Counted from the first letter of the stretch, positions 7,352 to 16,286 are shown. The stretch is DNA of 64,000 bases from Anaerolineae bacterium (GCA_022841825.1 JALHQT010000006.1:62001-126000); one strand, 5' to 3'. The notes: generated from the sequence alone by a model not told the origin. Numbers and translations are program-made.

Positions 7352-8659
7352 ATGAAAACGAAGATTCTTCTCCTCCTCATCGTACTGCTCGCCGCGCTCG
7401 CGGTCGGAGCCGTCAATGCGCAGGACGACGGCATGGTCCCGGTTGACGAGAGCGTCACCGGTGACCTGGAAGTCTTCTCATGGTGGACATCCGGCGGCGA
7501 AGCTGCCGCACTTCAGGCACTCTTCGATAGCTACGCGGCTTCTTTCCCGAACGCCAACATCGTCAACGCGACCGTCGCGGGCGGCGGCGGCAGCGCGGCG
7601 CGTCCCGTGCTGCAAACCCGTCTCGCGGGTGGCGACCCGCCTGATACGTGGCAGGTTCATCCCGGTTGGGAGCTTCTGGGGCAGTACGTCGATCCAGAAT
7701 ATGTCGTCCCGATCAACGACCTGTACGAAGAAATGGGTTGGAACGATGTTGTCCCGGAACAGCTCCGCGACATGATGACCCGTGACGGCAACATCTACCT
7801 GGTGCTGGCAGGCGTCCATCGTGGGAACGGCTTCTGGTACAACAAGCCCATCCTCGATGAACTCGGCGTCACGATTGGCGAAACCCTGAGCGTTGACGAA
7901 TTCATCGCCATTGCCGACCAGATCGTCGCGGAAATGCCGGATGTCGCGCCGCTGTGTGTGGGCGATTCGGGCATTTGGGCGACGGCACAGTTGTTCGAGA
8001 ATACGCTCCTCGGCGTACTCGGACCGGAAGGCTATCGTGGTCTTTGGGATGGCAGCGTATCGTTCGACTCGGATGAAGTCAAGCAGGCGATGACTGTCTA
8101 TGGGCAGATGCTCGACTACCAGAACTCCGACCATGCCGCCCTCTCCTGGGATCAGGCGGTCGATGCGCTGATGGAAGGTCGCTGCGTCTTCAATTCGATG
8201 GGTGACTGGGCATACGGCGAATTCGTCGCAGCGGGCATGGAAGACAACGTCGATTTCGGCTGGGTCAGCCATCCGGGTACGGCGGGAAGCTTCATGGTCG
8301 TCGCCGATGGTTTCGTGATGGCGAATGGTGCGCCGAATGAAGCCGCCAACGCGGGTTGGCTCTCCGTCATCGGCAGCCGCCCGGCGCAGGAGGCATTCAA
8401 CCCGCTCAAGGGGTCGATCTGCGCACGCACTGACTGCGACCGCGAACTGTTCGGACCGTATCACAACTGGTCGATGGACTCGTTCTCCGCCGACGAACTT
8501 GTCGCCTCGGTCGTTCACGGAACCGCCGCGCCCGCCGACTTCCAGCAGGCGATGAACGACGCGGTGACGCTGTTCGTGGTTGACCGCGATGTCGATGCGT
8601 TTGCTGCGGCGCTGGTCGATGCCGTGGCTGCGTCCGGCTTCACCGAAGCAGGCATGTAG
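7352..8659 (+). CDS. ABC sugar transporter, extracellular substrate-binding protein (CUT1 type)
   Basis: A 435-residue exported binding protein. The signal peptide is MKTKILLLLIVLLAALAVGAVNAQ with cleavage near VNA-Q; there is no lipobox. The mature part has family-1 features: LEVFSWWTSGGEAAALQALF, a Gly-rich AGGGGS segment, GGDPPDTWQVHPG and FNSMGDWAYGEF. I choose the ATG at 7352 (GGGAG nine bases upstream) over the in-frame ATG at 7304, which would put 16 residues ahead of the signal peptide. Oddly, a near-perfect SD-like AGGAAGGAGGT sits at 7270-7280 with no start near it. It is followed by a double hairpin and then by the two permease genes. Confidence 0.9.
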   Translation: MKTKILLLLIVLLAALAVGAVNAQDDGMVPVDESVTGDLEVFSWWTSGGEAAALQALFDSYAASFPNANIVNATVAGGGGSAARPVLQTRLAGGDPPDTWQVHPGWELLGQYVDPEYVVPINDLYEEMGWNDVVPEQLRDMMTRDGNIYLVLAGVHRGNGFWYNKPILDELGVTIGETLSVDEFIAIADQIVAEMPDVAPLCVGDSGIWATAQLFENTLLGVLGPEGYRGLWDGSVSFDSDEVKQAMTVYGQMLDYQNSDHAALSWDQAVDALMEGRCVFNSMGDWAYGEFVAAGMEDNVDFGWVSHPGTAGSFMVVADGFVMANGAPNEAANAGWLSVIGSRPAQEAFNPLKGSICARTDCDRELFGPYHNWSMDSFSADELVASVVHGTAAPADFQQAMNDAVTLFVVDRDVDAFAAALVDAVAASGFTEAGM

Positions 8660-8667
8660 CTTCGTGA

Positions 8668-8736
8668 GATGCGTTCACGCTATGTGAACGCATCGGATTT
8701 GTAGAGTGTTGGGGACGAAGGTCAGGTTTCGTCCCC
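8668..8736 (+). repeat. Two strong hairpins between binding-protein and permease genes
   Basis: GATGCGTTCAC (8668-8678) pairs perfectly with GTGAACGCATC (8684-8694) around a 5-base loop, and GGGGACGAA (8711-8719) pairs with TTCGTCCCC (8728-8736). Neither has a T-run. Such structures after binding-protein genes commonly stabilise the upstream mRNA or partly stop transcription, giving more binding protein than permease. Confidence 0.7.
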
Positions 8737-8757
8737 GCTTACAATAGAGTACACCTT

Positions 8758-9807
8758 ATGGCACAAACGTCCTTTGCGAATGAAACTGTTCTGCGCGCCG
8801 TGACTGAAAAACCGCTGCGCCAAAAGTGGCACCCGGAGCAGATCCAGTCGTTTCTGTTCCTGCTGCCGTCGATGCTGGCGATCATCATCTTCGTCTACGT
8901 CTTCATCGCCGTCACATTCTATATCTCACTGTCAAATTGGCGAACGGCAGTGCAGGACTGGACGCTGCGCGAGCCACTGTTTGCGACCTATGGCGATCTG
9001 TTCAATAACACGCGCTTTCAGATCGACCTGCGCAATACAATTGTCTTCACACTGCTCTTCATCCTGCTGGCGGTGCTGCTGGGGCTGATGCTGGCGATCC
9101 TGCTCGATCAGAATCGCAAGATGTTCGGCATCCCGCTTTTCCGCAACGCCTTTCTCTTCCCATACGCCCTGTCCTTTATCGTGACGGGCGTCGCCTGGCG
9201 CTGGATCTTCAATCCCGAAACAGGCATCAACCTCTTCTTTGAAATCTTTGGCGTCAACGCCCTGCTTGCGTCACAGGGGCTTGATCCGCTCAAACCTGGA
9301 TGGGCAACCGACCCCAGCGTCGTGCTGCAAGTCAACGATGCGCTCAACGTCATCATCCCCGGCGCGAGCGATTGGCGCGTCGCGCTCGGCATCCCGGTCG
9401 CGCTCATCCCGGTCGCCATCGCTGCGACCTGGCAGCTATCGGGTTTCGTCATGGCGATGTATCTGGGCGGCATGACAAGCATCTCGCAGGAGGTGCGTGA
9501 GGCAGCACGCATCGACGGTGCCAGCGAATGGCAGGTTTACCGCCATGTCATCATCCCGATGCTCAATCCGGTCACGATCAGCGTGGTCGTCATCCTGCTC
9601 CACACCTCGTTCAAAATATTCGATCTGGTGATTTCGATGGCAGGCAGCGGTCCCGGCTTCGCGACAGACATGCCCGCCATCTTCGTCTTTGACCAGATGT
9701 TCAAAGGCACCAAGCCCAACCTCGGCACCGCCGCGTCGATCATCATGCTGCTGATGGTCGCCGTCATCATCATCCCCTATCTGCGCAGCCAGACGCGGGA
9801 GGACTAG
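8758..9807 (+). CDS. ABC sugar transporter permease (MalF-like)
   Basis: A 349-residue inner-membrane permease with a first membrane segment at about residues 30-55 (FLFLLPSMLAIIIFVYVFIA) and five or more later ones. The EAA loop that docks the ATPase is visible as EVREAARIDGASEWQVYRHVIIPML, with the conserved EAA...G...F/Y..I..P pattern. It is the first of a permease pair and is followed after three bases by the MalG-like partner. No ATPase gene occurs in this operon, so a shared MsmX/MalK-type ATPase encoded elsewhere is likely. Confidence 0.9.
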   Translation: MAQTSFANETVLRAVTEKPLRQKWHPEQIQSFLFLLPSMLAIIIFVYVFIAVTFYISLSNWRTAVQDWTLREPLFATYGDLFNNTRFQIDLRNTIVFTLLFILLAVLLGLMLAILLDQNRKMFGIPLFRNAFLFPYALSFIVTGVAWRWIFNPETGINLFFEIFGVNALLASQGLDPLKPGWATDPSVVLQVNDALNVIIPGASDWRVALGIPVALIPVAIAATWQLSGFVMAMYLGGMTSISQEVREAARIDGASEWQVYRHVIIPMLNPVTISVVVILLHTSFKIFDLVISMAGSGPGFATDMPAIFVFDQMFKGTKPNLGTAASIIMLLMVAVIIIPYLRSQTRED

Positions 9808-9810
9808 ACC

Positions 9811-10680
9811 ATGGCAGCACAAGCGCGCCTCGCCGACTCGCACGAGTCTTCTCCGATTGGCGGCAGCCGCATCGGAAAAGTACTCACGATCATCGTCCTC
9901 CTCATGGCGCTCGTCTTCTACATGACGCCCGTCTTCATCATGGTCAACAACGGCTTGAAGGACGCGACCAACGTCAGCCTTTCGACGATGTGGAATCTGC
10001 CGGAAACCTGGACGGGCGGCGGCTTCGTCGAAGCGTGGGACAAACTGCGCCCGAACATGATCAACAGCATCATCATGGCGCTCCCGGCGACGATCATCTC
10101 GGCGCTGCTGGGCGCGATCAACGGCTACCTGTTCAGTAAGTGGAAGTTCAAAGGCTCGGACACGCTCTTCACGATCATGCTGTTCGGCTTCTTCATCCCC
10201 TACCAGAGCGTGCTGTTCCCAATGGTGCGCTTCTTGCAGGAGATCGGCTTATACGGCACGACGGCGGGCTTGGTACTCGTCCACGTCGTCTATGGTCTGC
10301 CCGTGACGACGTTGATCTTCCGCAACTTCTACGCCAATGTACCGACCGAGCTGGTCGAAGCAGCGCGCGTGGATGGTGCAGGGCTGGTCAAGATCTTCAC
10401 GCGCATCATGATGCCCGTCTCGATCCCGGCATTCGTCGTGGTCGGCATTTTCCAGTTCACCAACATCTGGAACGACTTCCTGTTCGGGGTGATCGTCGTC
10501 CAGAACCCCGACGCGCAGCCTGTTACCATCGCGCTCAACAACTTATCCGGCTCATTCTCGGTCGATTGGAACGTCGTCATGGCAGGTGCCATCGTGGCGG
10601 CGCTGCCGACCATCCTCGTCTATGTGTTCCTGAGCCGTTACTTTGTGCGCGGGCTGCTGGCAGGCTCCGTAAAGGGCTGA
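9811..10680 (+). CDS. ABC sugar transporter permease (MalG-like)
   Basis: A 289-residue permease with about six membrane segments; the first is at residues 20-42 (GKVLTIIVLLMALVFYMTP). The EAA motif is VEAARVDGAGLVKIFTRIMMP. The C-terminus YFVRGLLAGSVKG is the standard ending of MalG-type CUT1 permeases, so the gene is complete. It starts three bases after the MalF-like gene and ends four bases before the GMC oxidoreductase, indicating one transcript. Confidence 0.92.
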   Translation: MAAQARLADSHESSPIGGSRIGKVLTIIVLLMALVFYMTPVFIMVNNGLKDATNVSLSTMWNLPETWTGGGFVEAWDKLRPNMINSIIMALPATIISALLGAINGYLFSKWKFKGSDTLFTIMLFGFFIPYQSVLFPMVRFLQEIGLYGTTAGLVLVHVVYGLPVTTLIFRNFYANVPTELVEAARVDGAGLVKIFTRIMMPVSIPAFVVVGIFQFTNIWNDFLFGVIVVQNPDAQPVTIALNNLSGSFSVDWNVVMAGAIVAALPTILVYVFLSRYFVRGLLAGSVKG

Positions 10681-10684
10681 GATC

Positions 10685-12208
10685 ATGGCTACCGCGTTCG
10701 ACATCATCATCATCGGCACAGGCATGGGCGGCGGCACGCTGGCGTATGCGCTGCGCGACAGCGGCGCGCGCGTGCTGCTGCTGGAGCGCGGCGATACGCT
10801 CCCGCGCGAGGCACAGAACTGGCAGGTTGGCGCGGTCTTCGACGAGAAGCGTTACAAGCCCGCCGAGCAGTGGATCGACGCCCGTGACGGTACGACGTTC
10901 CAGCCGGGCGTGCATTACTTCGTGGGCGGCAATACGAAAGTCTACGGCGCGGCGCTGCCCCGGCTGCGCGTGCGCGATTTCGAGGCGATCGAACACGAGG
11001 GCGGCACATCGCCCGCCTGGCCTATCCGCTACGCCGATCTCGAACCGTACTACGCTCAGGCGGAGCGCATCTACCATGTGCATGGGCAGAGCGGCGACGA
11101 CCCAAGCGAGCCACCGCGCTCCGGCGATTTCCCCTTTCCCGCCGTCCCCAACGAACCCTACATGGACAACCTGGCGGGCAGCCTGCGCGGGCAGGGGCTG
11201 CATCCCTTCTTCCTGCCGATGGGCATCGACCTGCGCGAAGGCGGTCGCTGCATCCGCTGCAAAACCTGCGATGGCTTCCCCTGCCGCGTCGATGCGAAAG
11301 GCGACGCCGATGTCTGCGCGGTGCGCCCGGCGCTCACGACAGGATCGGTCACGCTGTGGACGCGGACGAAGGCGCTGCGCATCCTGACGGACGAGAGCGG
11401 ACGGCGAGCGGTCAGCGTCGAGATCGAACGCGACGGCGAGCGCCAGATCGTTTCGGCAGATGTGATTGTCGCCGCGTGCGGCGCGGTCAATTCGACGGCG
11501 CTGCTGCTGCGCTCGGCAAACGACCAGCATCCGCGCGGCTTGGGCAACTCGTCCGGGCTGCTGGGGCGCAACTACATGGTGCACAACAACAGCGCGATGA
11601 TGGCGGTCAATCCGCTTAAGCGCAATCCAACCTTCTTCCAGAAGACGATGGCGGTCAATGACTATTATTTCGGCAGCGAAGACTTCCGCTATCCGATGGG
11701 CAATATCCAGCTCCTGGGCAAGCTGCAAGCCGGGATGCTGGCGGCGTCACAGCCGCTCGTGCCCAAGCCGCTGCTCGGCGAGATGGCAAAGCGCAGCGTG
11801 GACTGGTGGATCATGAGCGAAGACCTGCCGGACGAGAACAACCGCATCGAACTCGCGCCTGCTGGCGGCATCCGCGTGCACTGGCAGGCGAACAACCTGG
11901 TCGCGCATCAGAAGCTGATCGAAGCATCGGTCAGAATGATGCGGCGGGCGGGCTATCCGTTCGTCTTCATCGAACGGATGGGTATCGCTACCAATTCGCA
12001 TCAGTGCGGCACCGCGCGCTTTGGGGCAGACCCGGCGGCGTCGGTGCTTGACCCGTACTGCAAAGCGCACGACCTGCATAATCTCTATGTGGTCGATTCG
12101 TCGTTCTTCCCATCGTCCACCGCCGTCAACCCGGCGCTGACGATTGCGGCGCAGGCGCTGCGTGTGGCGGAGCATCTGCGGGCAAAGTACAATTTTTCGA
12201 GCAAATGA
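10685..12208 (+). CDS. GMC-family FAD-dependent oxidoreductase
   Basis: A 507-residue flavoprotein of the glucose-methanol-choline oxidoreductase family. The N-terminal FAD-binding motif is DIIIIGTGMGGGTLAYAL. A Cys-rich segment at about residues 190-215 (CIRCKTCDGFPC) marks the subfamily that acts on sugars, cyclitols or related alcohols. The C-terminus carries the catalytic-region histidine motif (NSHQCGTARFG) and the closing YVVDSSFFPSSTAVNPALT with its conserved Asn. There is no signal peptide, so oxidation is cytoplasmic, with an unknown electron acceptor. It is translationally packed behind the sugar permeases and followed by the GlcG-like gene, implying it oxidises the imported sugar or a derivative. 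Confidence 0.9.
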   Translation: MATAFDIIIIGTGMGGGTLAYALRDSGARVLLLERGDTLPREAQNWQVGAVFDEKRYKPAEQWIDARDGTTFQPGVHYFVGGNTKVYGAALPRLRVRDFEAIEHEGGTSPAWPIRYADLEPYYAQAERIYHVHGQSGDDPSEPPRSGDFPFPAVPNEPYMDNLAGSLRGQGLHPFFLPMGIDLREGGRCIRCKTCDGFPCRVDAKGDADVCAVRPALTTGSVTLWTRTKALRILTDESGRRAVSVEIERDGERQIVSADVIVAACGAVNSTALLLRSANDQHPRGLGNSSGLLGRNYMVHNNSAMMAVNPLKRNPTFFQKTMAVNDYYFGSEDFRYPMGNIQLLGKLQAGMLAASQPLVPKPLLGEMAKRSVDWWIMSEDLPDENNRIELAPAGGIRVHWQANNLVAHQKLIEASVRMMRRAGYPFVFIERMGIATNSHQCGTARFGADPAASVLDPYCKAHDLHNLYVVDSSFFPSSTAVNPALTIAAQALRVAEHLRAKYNFSSK

Positions 12209-12219
12209 GGAGAATTTGA

Positions 12220-12627
12220 ATGAAAACGACGACCGTTTTGACCCTTGCCGACGCGCAGAAAGTCCTGAGCACCATTCAGGCGGAACTTGAGCAGCACAAC
12301 GAAGGCGCTGCTATCGCCGTCGTCGATGAGCATGGTGAGCTGCTCGCCTTCGCGCGCACCGACGGCTGCCCGTTCACGTCGATCTATATCGCCATGAACA
12401 AGGCGTACACCGCCGCACGCGAACGTAAGCCAAGCAAGCAGGTCGGCGATGCATCGCGGGCGCAGGGCTTCCCAATGAGCAATTACGGCGAACTGCGTTA
12501 TGTCACCTGGGGCGGCGGCGTGCCGATCAAGCATGAGGGCGTCGTCATCGGCGCGGTCGGCGTGAGCGGCGTGCCGGAAGAACGCGACATGGCGCTGGCA
12601 CAGATGGGCGTGGAGGCTCTGCAATAA
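12220..12627 (+). CDS. GlcG/HbpS-family protein (DUF336)
   Basis: A 135-residue protein of the GlcG/HbpS family. Visible motifs are GAAIAVVDEHGELLAFARTDG in the first half and GGVPIKHEGVVIGAVGVSG in the second, spanning the whole domain. Relatives are found with glycolate oxidation, diol metabolism and haem binding; the biochemical role is generally unclear. The ATG at 12220 is preceded by GAGGAG. It closes the sugar operon 11 bases after the GMC oxidoreductase, so an accessory role for that enzyme is plausible but unproven. Confidence 0.82.
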   Translation: MKTTTVLTLADAQKVLSTIQAELEQHNEGAAIAVVDEHGELLAFARTDGCPFTSIYIAMNKAYTAARERKPSKQVGDASRAQGFPMSNYGELRYVTWGGGVPIKHEGVVIGAVGVSGVPEERDMALAQMGVEALQ

Positions 12628-12630
12628 CGT

Positions 12631-12695
12631 GTAGGGGCGATGCCGTGTCATCGCCCGCGAGTGACGATTCCTCGTTACTCACCACTCGTGACTTG
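12631..12695. repeat. Palindromic repeat followed by a GAGTGACG/CGTTACTC repeat
   Basis: GTAGGGGCGATG...CATCGCCC (12631-12658) is a copy of the main palindrome with 8-bp arms. It is followed directly by a diverged copy of the second family (GAGTGACGATTCCTCGTTACTC and CACTCGTGAC). The same two families adjoin again at 30880 and 63420. Confidence 0.65.
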
Positions 12696-12724
12696 ATCCC
12701 GAATCATCGCAGCAGAGGACGTTT

Positions 12725-13660
12725 ATGACACACGTGTTGGGCGTTGACCTCGGCGGGACGAAGATCGACATCGGTCTGATCGCACCCGACAACACCATCC
12801 TGGCGCGCACACGCATTCCTACCCATCACGAGCAGGGTGGCGCTGCCGTCGTCGAGCGCATCGCCAAAATCGCCGACGACTTCGCGCGCGAGCTGCCCGC
12901 TGGCGAGCGCACCGCCGCGCTCGGCATCTGCACGCCGGGTCCGGTCGATCATGTCGAGGGCAAGCTGCTGACGCTCGTCAACCTGCCCGGTCTCTCGCAA
13001 ACGCCGCTGCGCGCCATGCTCTCCCAACGTCTGGGCATCCCCGTGCGGCTGGAACATGATGCGAAGGCGGCGGCGCTCGGCGACTTCCACTATGGCGCAG
13101 GCAAAGATGCGCGCAGCATGACCTACACCGTGATCGGCACGGGCGTCGGCGCGGCGATCATCCTCGACGGCGCGCTTTACTATGGCGAAGGCAATGCGGC
13201 GGGCGAAGTCGGGCACATCACGATTGACCGCGACGGCGAGATGGAGAACAGCGGCGTGCGCGGTGCCGTCCAGCGCTACACCAGCGGACCGAACCTGGCG
13301 CACCGCTACGCACAGGCGATGCTGACGACGACCACGCCCGACGGCGAGCCGATCACGGGCGAGTATGTAGCGCTGCGCGCGCGTGAGGGCGATCCGGTCG
13401 CGGTGCGCCTGATCGCGGAGGCGGGCGAGGCACTGGGCATCGCCGTCGCGTCAATGGCGATGATCCTCGACATCGAGCTGAACGTGATCGGCGGCGGCGT
13501 CTCGGCGCTGGGCGATTTGCTGCTGGCGCCTGCGCGCGCCGCGATGCGCCGCTACACGTTTGCGGCGCTCGGCGAGCGCGTGCGCATAGTTGCTTCGACA
13601 TTGGGCGACCGCGGCGCGCTGCTCGGCTGCGCGTACATGGCGCGCACGTTGCTAAGTTGA
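12725..13660 (+). CDS. ROK-family sugar kinase
   Basis: A 311-residue ROK protein (repressor/ORF/kinase family) without an N-terminal HTH, so an enzyme rather than a regulator. The phosphate-binding motif GVDLGGTKIDIGL is at residues 5-17; LEHDAKAAALGDFHYG carries the catalytic aspartate region; GTGVGAAIILDGALYYGEGNAAGEVGHI is the second glycine-rich motif with its substrate-contacting E-x-G-H. The usual Cys-rich zinc motif (CxCGxxGC) after that is absent, replaced by ENSGVRGAVQRY. Likely phosphorylates glucose or an aldose from the importer just upstream. The last 9 bases overlap the end of the convergent FGGY kinase gene. Confidence 0.85.
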   Translation: MTHVLGVDLGGTKIDIGLIAPDNTILARTRIPTHHEQGGAAVVERIAKIADDFARELPAGERTAALGICTPGPVDHVEGKLLTLVNLPGLSQTPLRAMLSQRLGIPVRLEHDAKAAALGDFHYGAGKDARSMTYTVIGTGVGAAIILDGALYYGEGNAAGEVGHITIDRDGEMENSGVRGAVQRYTSGPNLAHRYAQAMLTTTTPDGEPITGEYVALRAREGDPVAVRLIAEAGEALGIAVASMAMILDIELNVIGGGVSALGDLLLAPARAAMRRYTFAALGERVRIVASTLGDRGALLGCAYMARTLLS

Positions 13661-15139
13661 TCCGATTTGTTGGAACAATTCCCTGAGCGCCGTGTACGCC
13701 GACCTGAACCCTGCGTATTTCTCGCCATAGGCGGCGGCGCGCGCCGTATCGGGCACATACGACGCGCTGATGGCAAGCTCTGGCAGCGCATAATCGCTCC
13801 GTTCGCCGCGCGCGACCTGCGCCGCCAGCAGCGCGCCGCGCATCCCCACGTTCGCCGCATCTTCCGCGACGGCGACCTCGACCGCCGTCACATCGGCAAG
13901 CATCTGGTTCCAGCCGGGCGAACGCGCGCCGCCGCCCGTCAGCACCAGCCGCGAGACAGGGGCGCTGATAAGCGCATCGAGCGCGTGCCTGTAGGCGAAC
14001 GCCACGCCTTCCAGCACCGCACGTACCATATCCGCCTGGGTATGCGCGCCGCTCAAGCCGATGAATGCGCCGCGCGCCAGCGGGTCACTGATGGGCGAGC
14101 GTTCGCCATTCAGATAGGGCAAATAGAGCAGCCTGCTTATCGGCGCAGCGACCGCCGCCTCCATCATGCCCGCGTGCGTGTCTGCGCCGACAATGCGCTT
14201 GATCCAGTCAAAGTTGCCCGCCGCCGTCAGCAGCGGCGCAACGCAGATGTAAGCGCCTGGTCGTGGATGTGCCAGCGTGAAAACGCCCGTCGCGGGATCG
14301 CCGCGCTCTGCCGACGTGTAGGCGACCCACCCGCTGGTGCCGACGTAGCCATACACTTTACCTGACTCGCCACTGCCCGCACCGAGCGTAGCTGCCCCCG
14401 CATCGCCGGGACCGAGATGCACGGGGATGCCCGCGTGTATGCCCAGCGCCGCCGCCATTTCCTCACTGACTTCGCCCACTTGCGCGCCGCCTGCGACCAG
14501 GCGAGGGAGGATCGACACGATATTCACCCCGGTCGCTGCTGCAAGGTTGTCGCTGCGTAAGCCACCACTTTCGATGATCAGCCAGTCGCGGGCATCCAAT
14601 GCCATCAGTCCCGTGGTCGAAACGGTCGTCATGTCGCTGGCGGCGCTCCCCGTCAGGTGATAGGCGATGACATCCGCAGCACCCATCAGAAGATGGCGCG
14701 CACAGAGCAAATGATGACGCTCCTGGTTCGCCAGCCAGCGCAGCTTTGCCAACAGCCCGCCCGCGCCCTGCTCATTGCCCGTCAAGCGCCTGAGGCGCTG
14801 CCCGCCCAACATCGCGCTGACTTCATCCGCCTCTGTGCGGGCGCGGCTGTCGCTGTACAGGATGACAGGTCGCAGCGCCTTGCCCTCCTGATCGAGCAGG
14901 ATGACATTCTGCATCTGCCCGGTGATGGCGATGGATTCCGCGCCTGAAGCATCGATCTCACGCGCCGCATCGCAGGCAGCGCGCCACCAATCGCCCGCGT
15001 TCTGCTCTACAATGCCGCCGTCGGCACTGTGCGTAGCATAGTCCCGCGTGGCGCTGCGCAGTACGCGACCCCCTGCATCCAGAAGCGCCGCCTTCGTCCC
15101 TGTTGTGCCGATGTCAAACACCAGCCATGTCCTGATCAT
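13652..15139 (-). CDS. FGGY-family carbohydrate kinase (xylulokinase-like)
   Basis: A 495-residue kinase with the N-terminal FGGY motif VFDIGTTGTKAALLDAGG, the middle AITGQMQNVILLD, and the C-terminal ATP-binding signature LTGGGARSPGWNQMLADV. It phosphorylates a ketose or polyol; xylulokinases are the closest general match, but erythritol or other polyol kinases cannot be separated by eye. I start at the ATG at 15139 (AGGAAGAG nine bases upstream) rather than the GTG at 15148, which abuts the ribosome binding site. It lies 14 bases after the ribose-type permease gene and is cotranscribed with it. Confidence 0.88.
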   Translation of the reverse strand: MIRTWLVFDIGTTGTKAALLDAGGRVLRSATRDYATHSADGGIVEQNAGDWWRAACDAAREIDASGAESIAITGQMQNVILLDQEGKALRPVILYSDSRARTEADEVSAMLGGQRLRRLTGNEQGAGGLLAKLRWLANQERHHLLCARHLLMGAADVIAYHLTGSAASDMTTVSTTGLMALDARDWLIIESGGLRSDNLAAATGVNIVSILPRLVAGGAQVGEVSEEMAAALGIHAGIPVHLGPGDAGAATLGAGSGESGKVYGYVGTSGWVAYTSAERGDPATGVFTLAHPRPGAYICVAPLLTAAGNFDWIKRIVGADTHAGMMEAAVAAPISRLLYLPYLNGERSPISDPLARGAFIGLSGAHTQADMVRAVLEGVAFAYRHALDALISAPVSRLVLTGGGARSPGWNQMLADVTAVEVAVAEDAANVGMRGALLAAQVARGERSDYALPELAISASYVPDTARAAAYGEKYAGFRSAYTALRELFQQIGST

Positions 15140-15153
15140 CGGTAACACTCTTC

Positions 15154-16122
15154 CTACTTTCGTTTGCTCAGGCTGCTGAAGGTGACTGCGCCAATGATGA
15201 TCGCGCCGATCAGAATCTCCCGCACATAGCTATCGACGCGCATCTGTGTCAAACCGTTGTCGAGTACACCCAGGATCAGCACCCCCAGCAGCGTCCCCAA
15301 CACATGCGGCTCCCCTTCTTCACTCAGCGTCATGCCCAGAAAGACGGCGGCGATGGCATCCAGCATCAGCCCGGCTCCCTGCGTCGGGTTGGCGCTGGCG
15401 ACACGGCTGGCGTACATCAAGCCTCCCACCGCCGCGCCAACCCCCGTGATCATGAAGGCGAACAGGCGGAGTAGGCGCACACGCACGCCACCCAGACGCG
15501 CCGCTTCGGCATTGCCACCGATGGCATACAGGCGGCGACCGAATGGCGTCTGTTCGAGCAGCACCCAGATCACCACAAGGACGAAAAGCGCCAGGAGGGT
15601 GAGATTTGGGAAGACGAGCACACGCTCGCCAACCATCCCAATTGGAATACCGCCGCGCGCGAACATGCCGAACGCCTCCGGGATGTCTCGCCCGAAGATC
15701 GTCTCGCCGCCGCTGATCAGAAACGCCGTGCCGCTGAACATCGTCAGCGTGCCGAGGGTCGCCACAAATGGCGTGATGCCCACATAGGAAACCAGCACGC
15801 CGTTGACGATGCCCCCCAGCAGCCCCGCTGCCAGCGCCGCGATGATGCCGACCAGGATCGGCTGCTCGGCGCGAAAGAGGATGGCGGCGATGATCCCCGC
15901 CAGGCTCGCCATCGAGCCGACGCTGAGGTCAAAATCGCCCATCACCATGACGACCGTCATCGTGAAGGCGACGACCGCCAGCATACTCACCTGCTGCGAG
16001 ATGTTGAGCCAGTTCGGGAGTGTCAGAAAGGTATTCGGGATATTGAGGCTGAAAAAGACGATGATCGCCAGAAAGCCGAGCAGTGTTCCGGCACGACGCA
16101 GCGTGAGCAGTGTTGCGGACAT
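15154..16122 (-). CDS. ABC ribose/polyol-type permease (RbsC-like)
   Basis: A 322-residue CUT2-type permease with 8-10 membrane segments, starting LLGFLAIIVFFSLNIPNTFLT. The family motifs are clear: VVMVMGDFDLSVGSMASLAGI, GGIVNGVLVSYVGITPFVATLGT and, late, RVASANPTQGAGLMLDAIAAVFLGMT. I start at the ATG at 16122; the frame extends upstream to 16209 but those codons run through an intergenic repeat. The Shine-Dalgarno signal is weak. No cognate ATPase or binding protein adjoins it; an RbsA/RbsB pair lacking a permease lies at 39.9-42.5 kb and could be its partner. Confidence 0.88.
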   Translation of the reverse strand: MSATLLTLRRAGTLLGFLAIIVFFSLNIPNTFLTLPNWLNISQQVSMLAVVAFTMTVVMVMGDFDLSVGSMASLAGIIAAILFRAEQPILVGIIAALAAGLLGGIVNGVLVSYVGITPFVATLGTLTMFSGTAFLISGGETIFGRDIPEAFGMFARGGIPIGMVGERVLVFPNLTLLALFVLVVIWVLLEQTPFGRRLYAIGGNAEAARLGGVRVRLLRLFAFMITGVGAAVGGLMYASRVASANPTQGAGLMLDAIAAVFLGMTLSEEGEPHVLGTLLGVLILGVLDNGLTQMRVDSYVREILIGAIIIGAVTFSSLSKRK

Positions 16123-16148
16123 GAGCAGGAATCCGAATGTGATCCGAA

Positions 16149-16214
16149 TAACGAGTGACGGGTAACGAGGACGCCTCGTGAAGTCGAATCTACACTCGTT
16201 ACTCGTCACTCGTT
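16149..16214. repeat. Inverted repeat of the AACGAGTGACG family
   Basis: AACGAGTGACGGGTAACGAG (16149-16168) and CTCGTTACTCGTCACTCGTT (16195-16214) are inverted copies with one mismatch in 20. It lies upstream of the RbsC-like gene. Related copies are at 12662, 17502, 30903 and 63420. Confidence 0.7.
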
Positions 16215-16286
16215 ACTGATCAAAAGATACCCCGCCCGCCTCAGAGGATGCAAAAAGCGCGCCGGGTGGACGCGCTTCCTGTCGTG

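Noticed and set aside
10140-11387. A 415-codon plus-strand frame overlapping the MalG-like and GMC genes
   Set aside because: It is an alternative frame through two genes with strong motifs, and its translation is Arg/Ala-rich.
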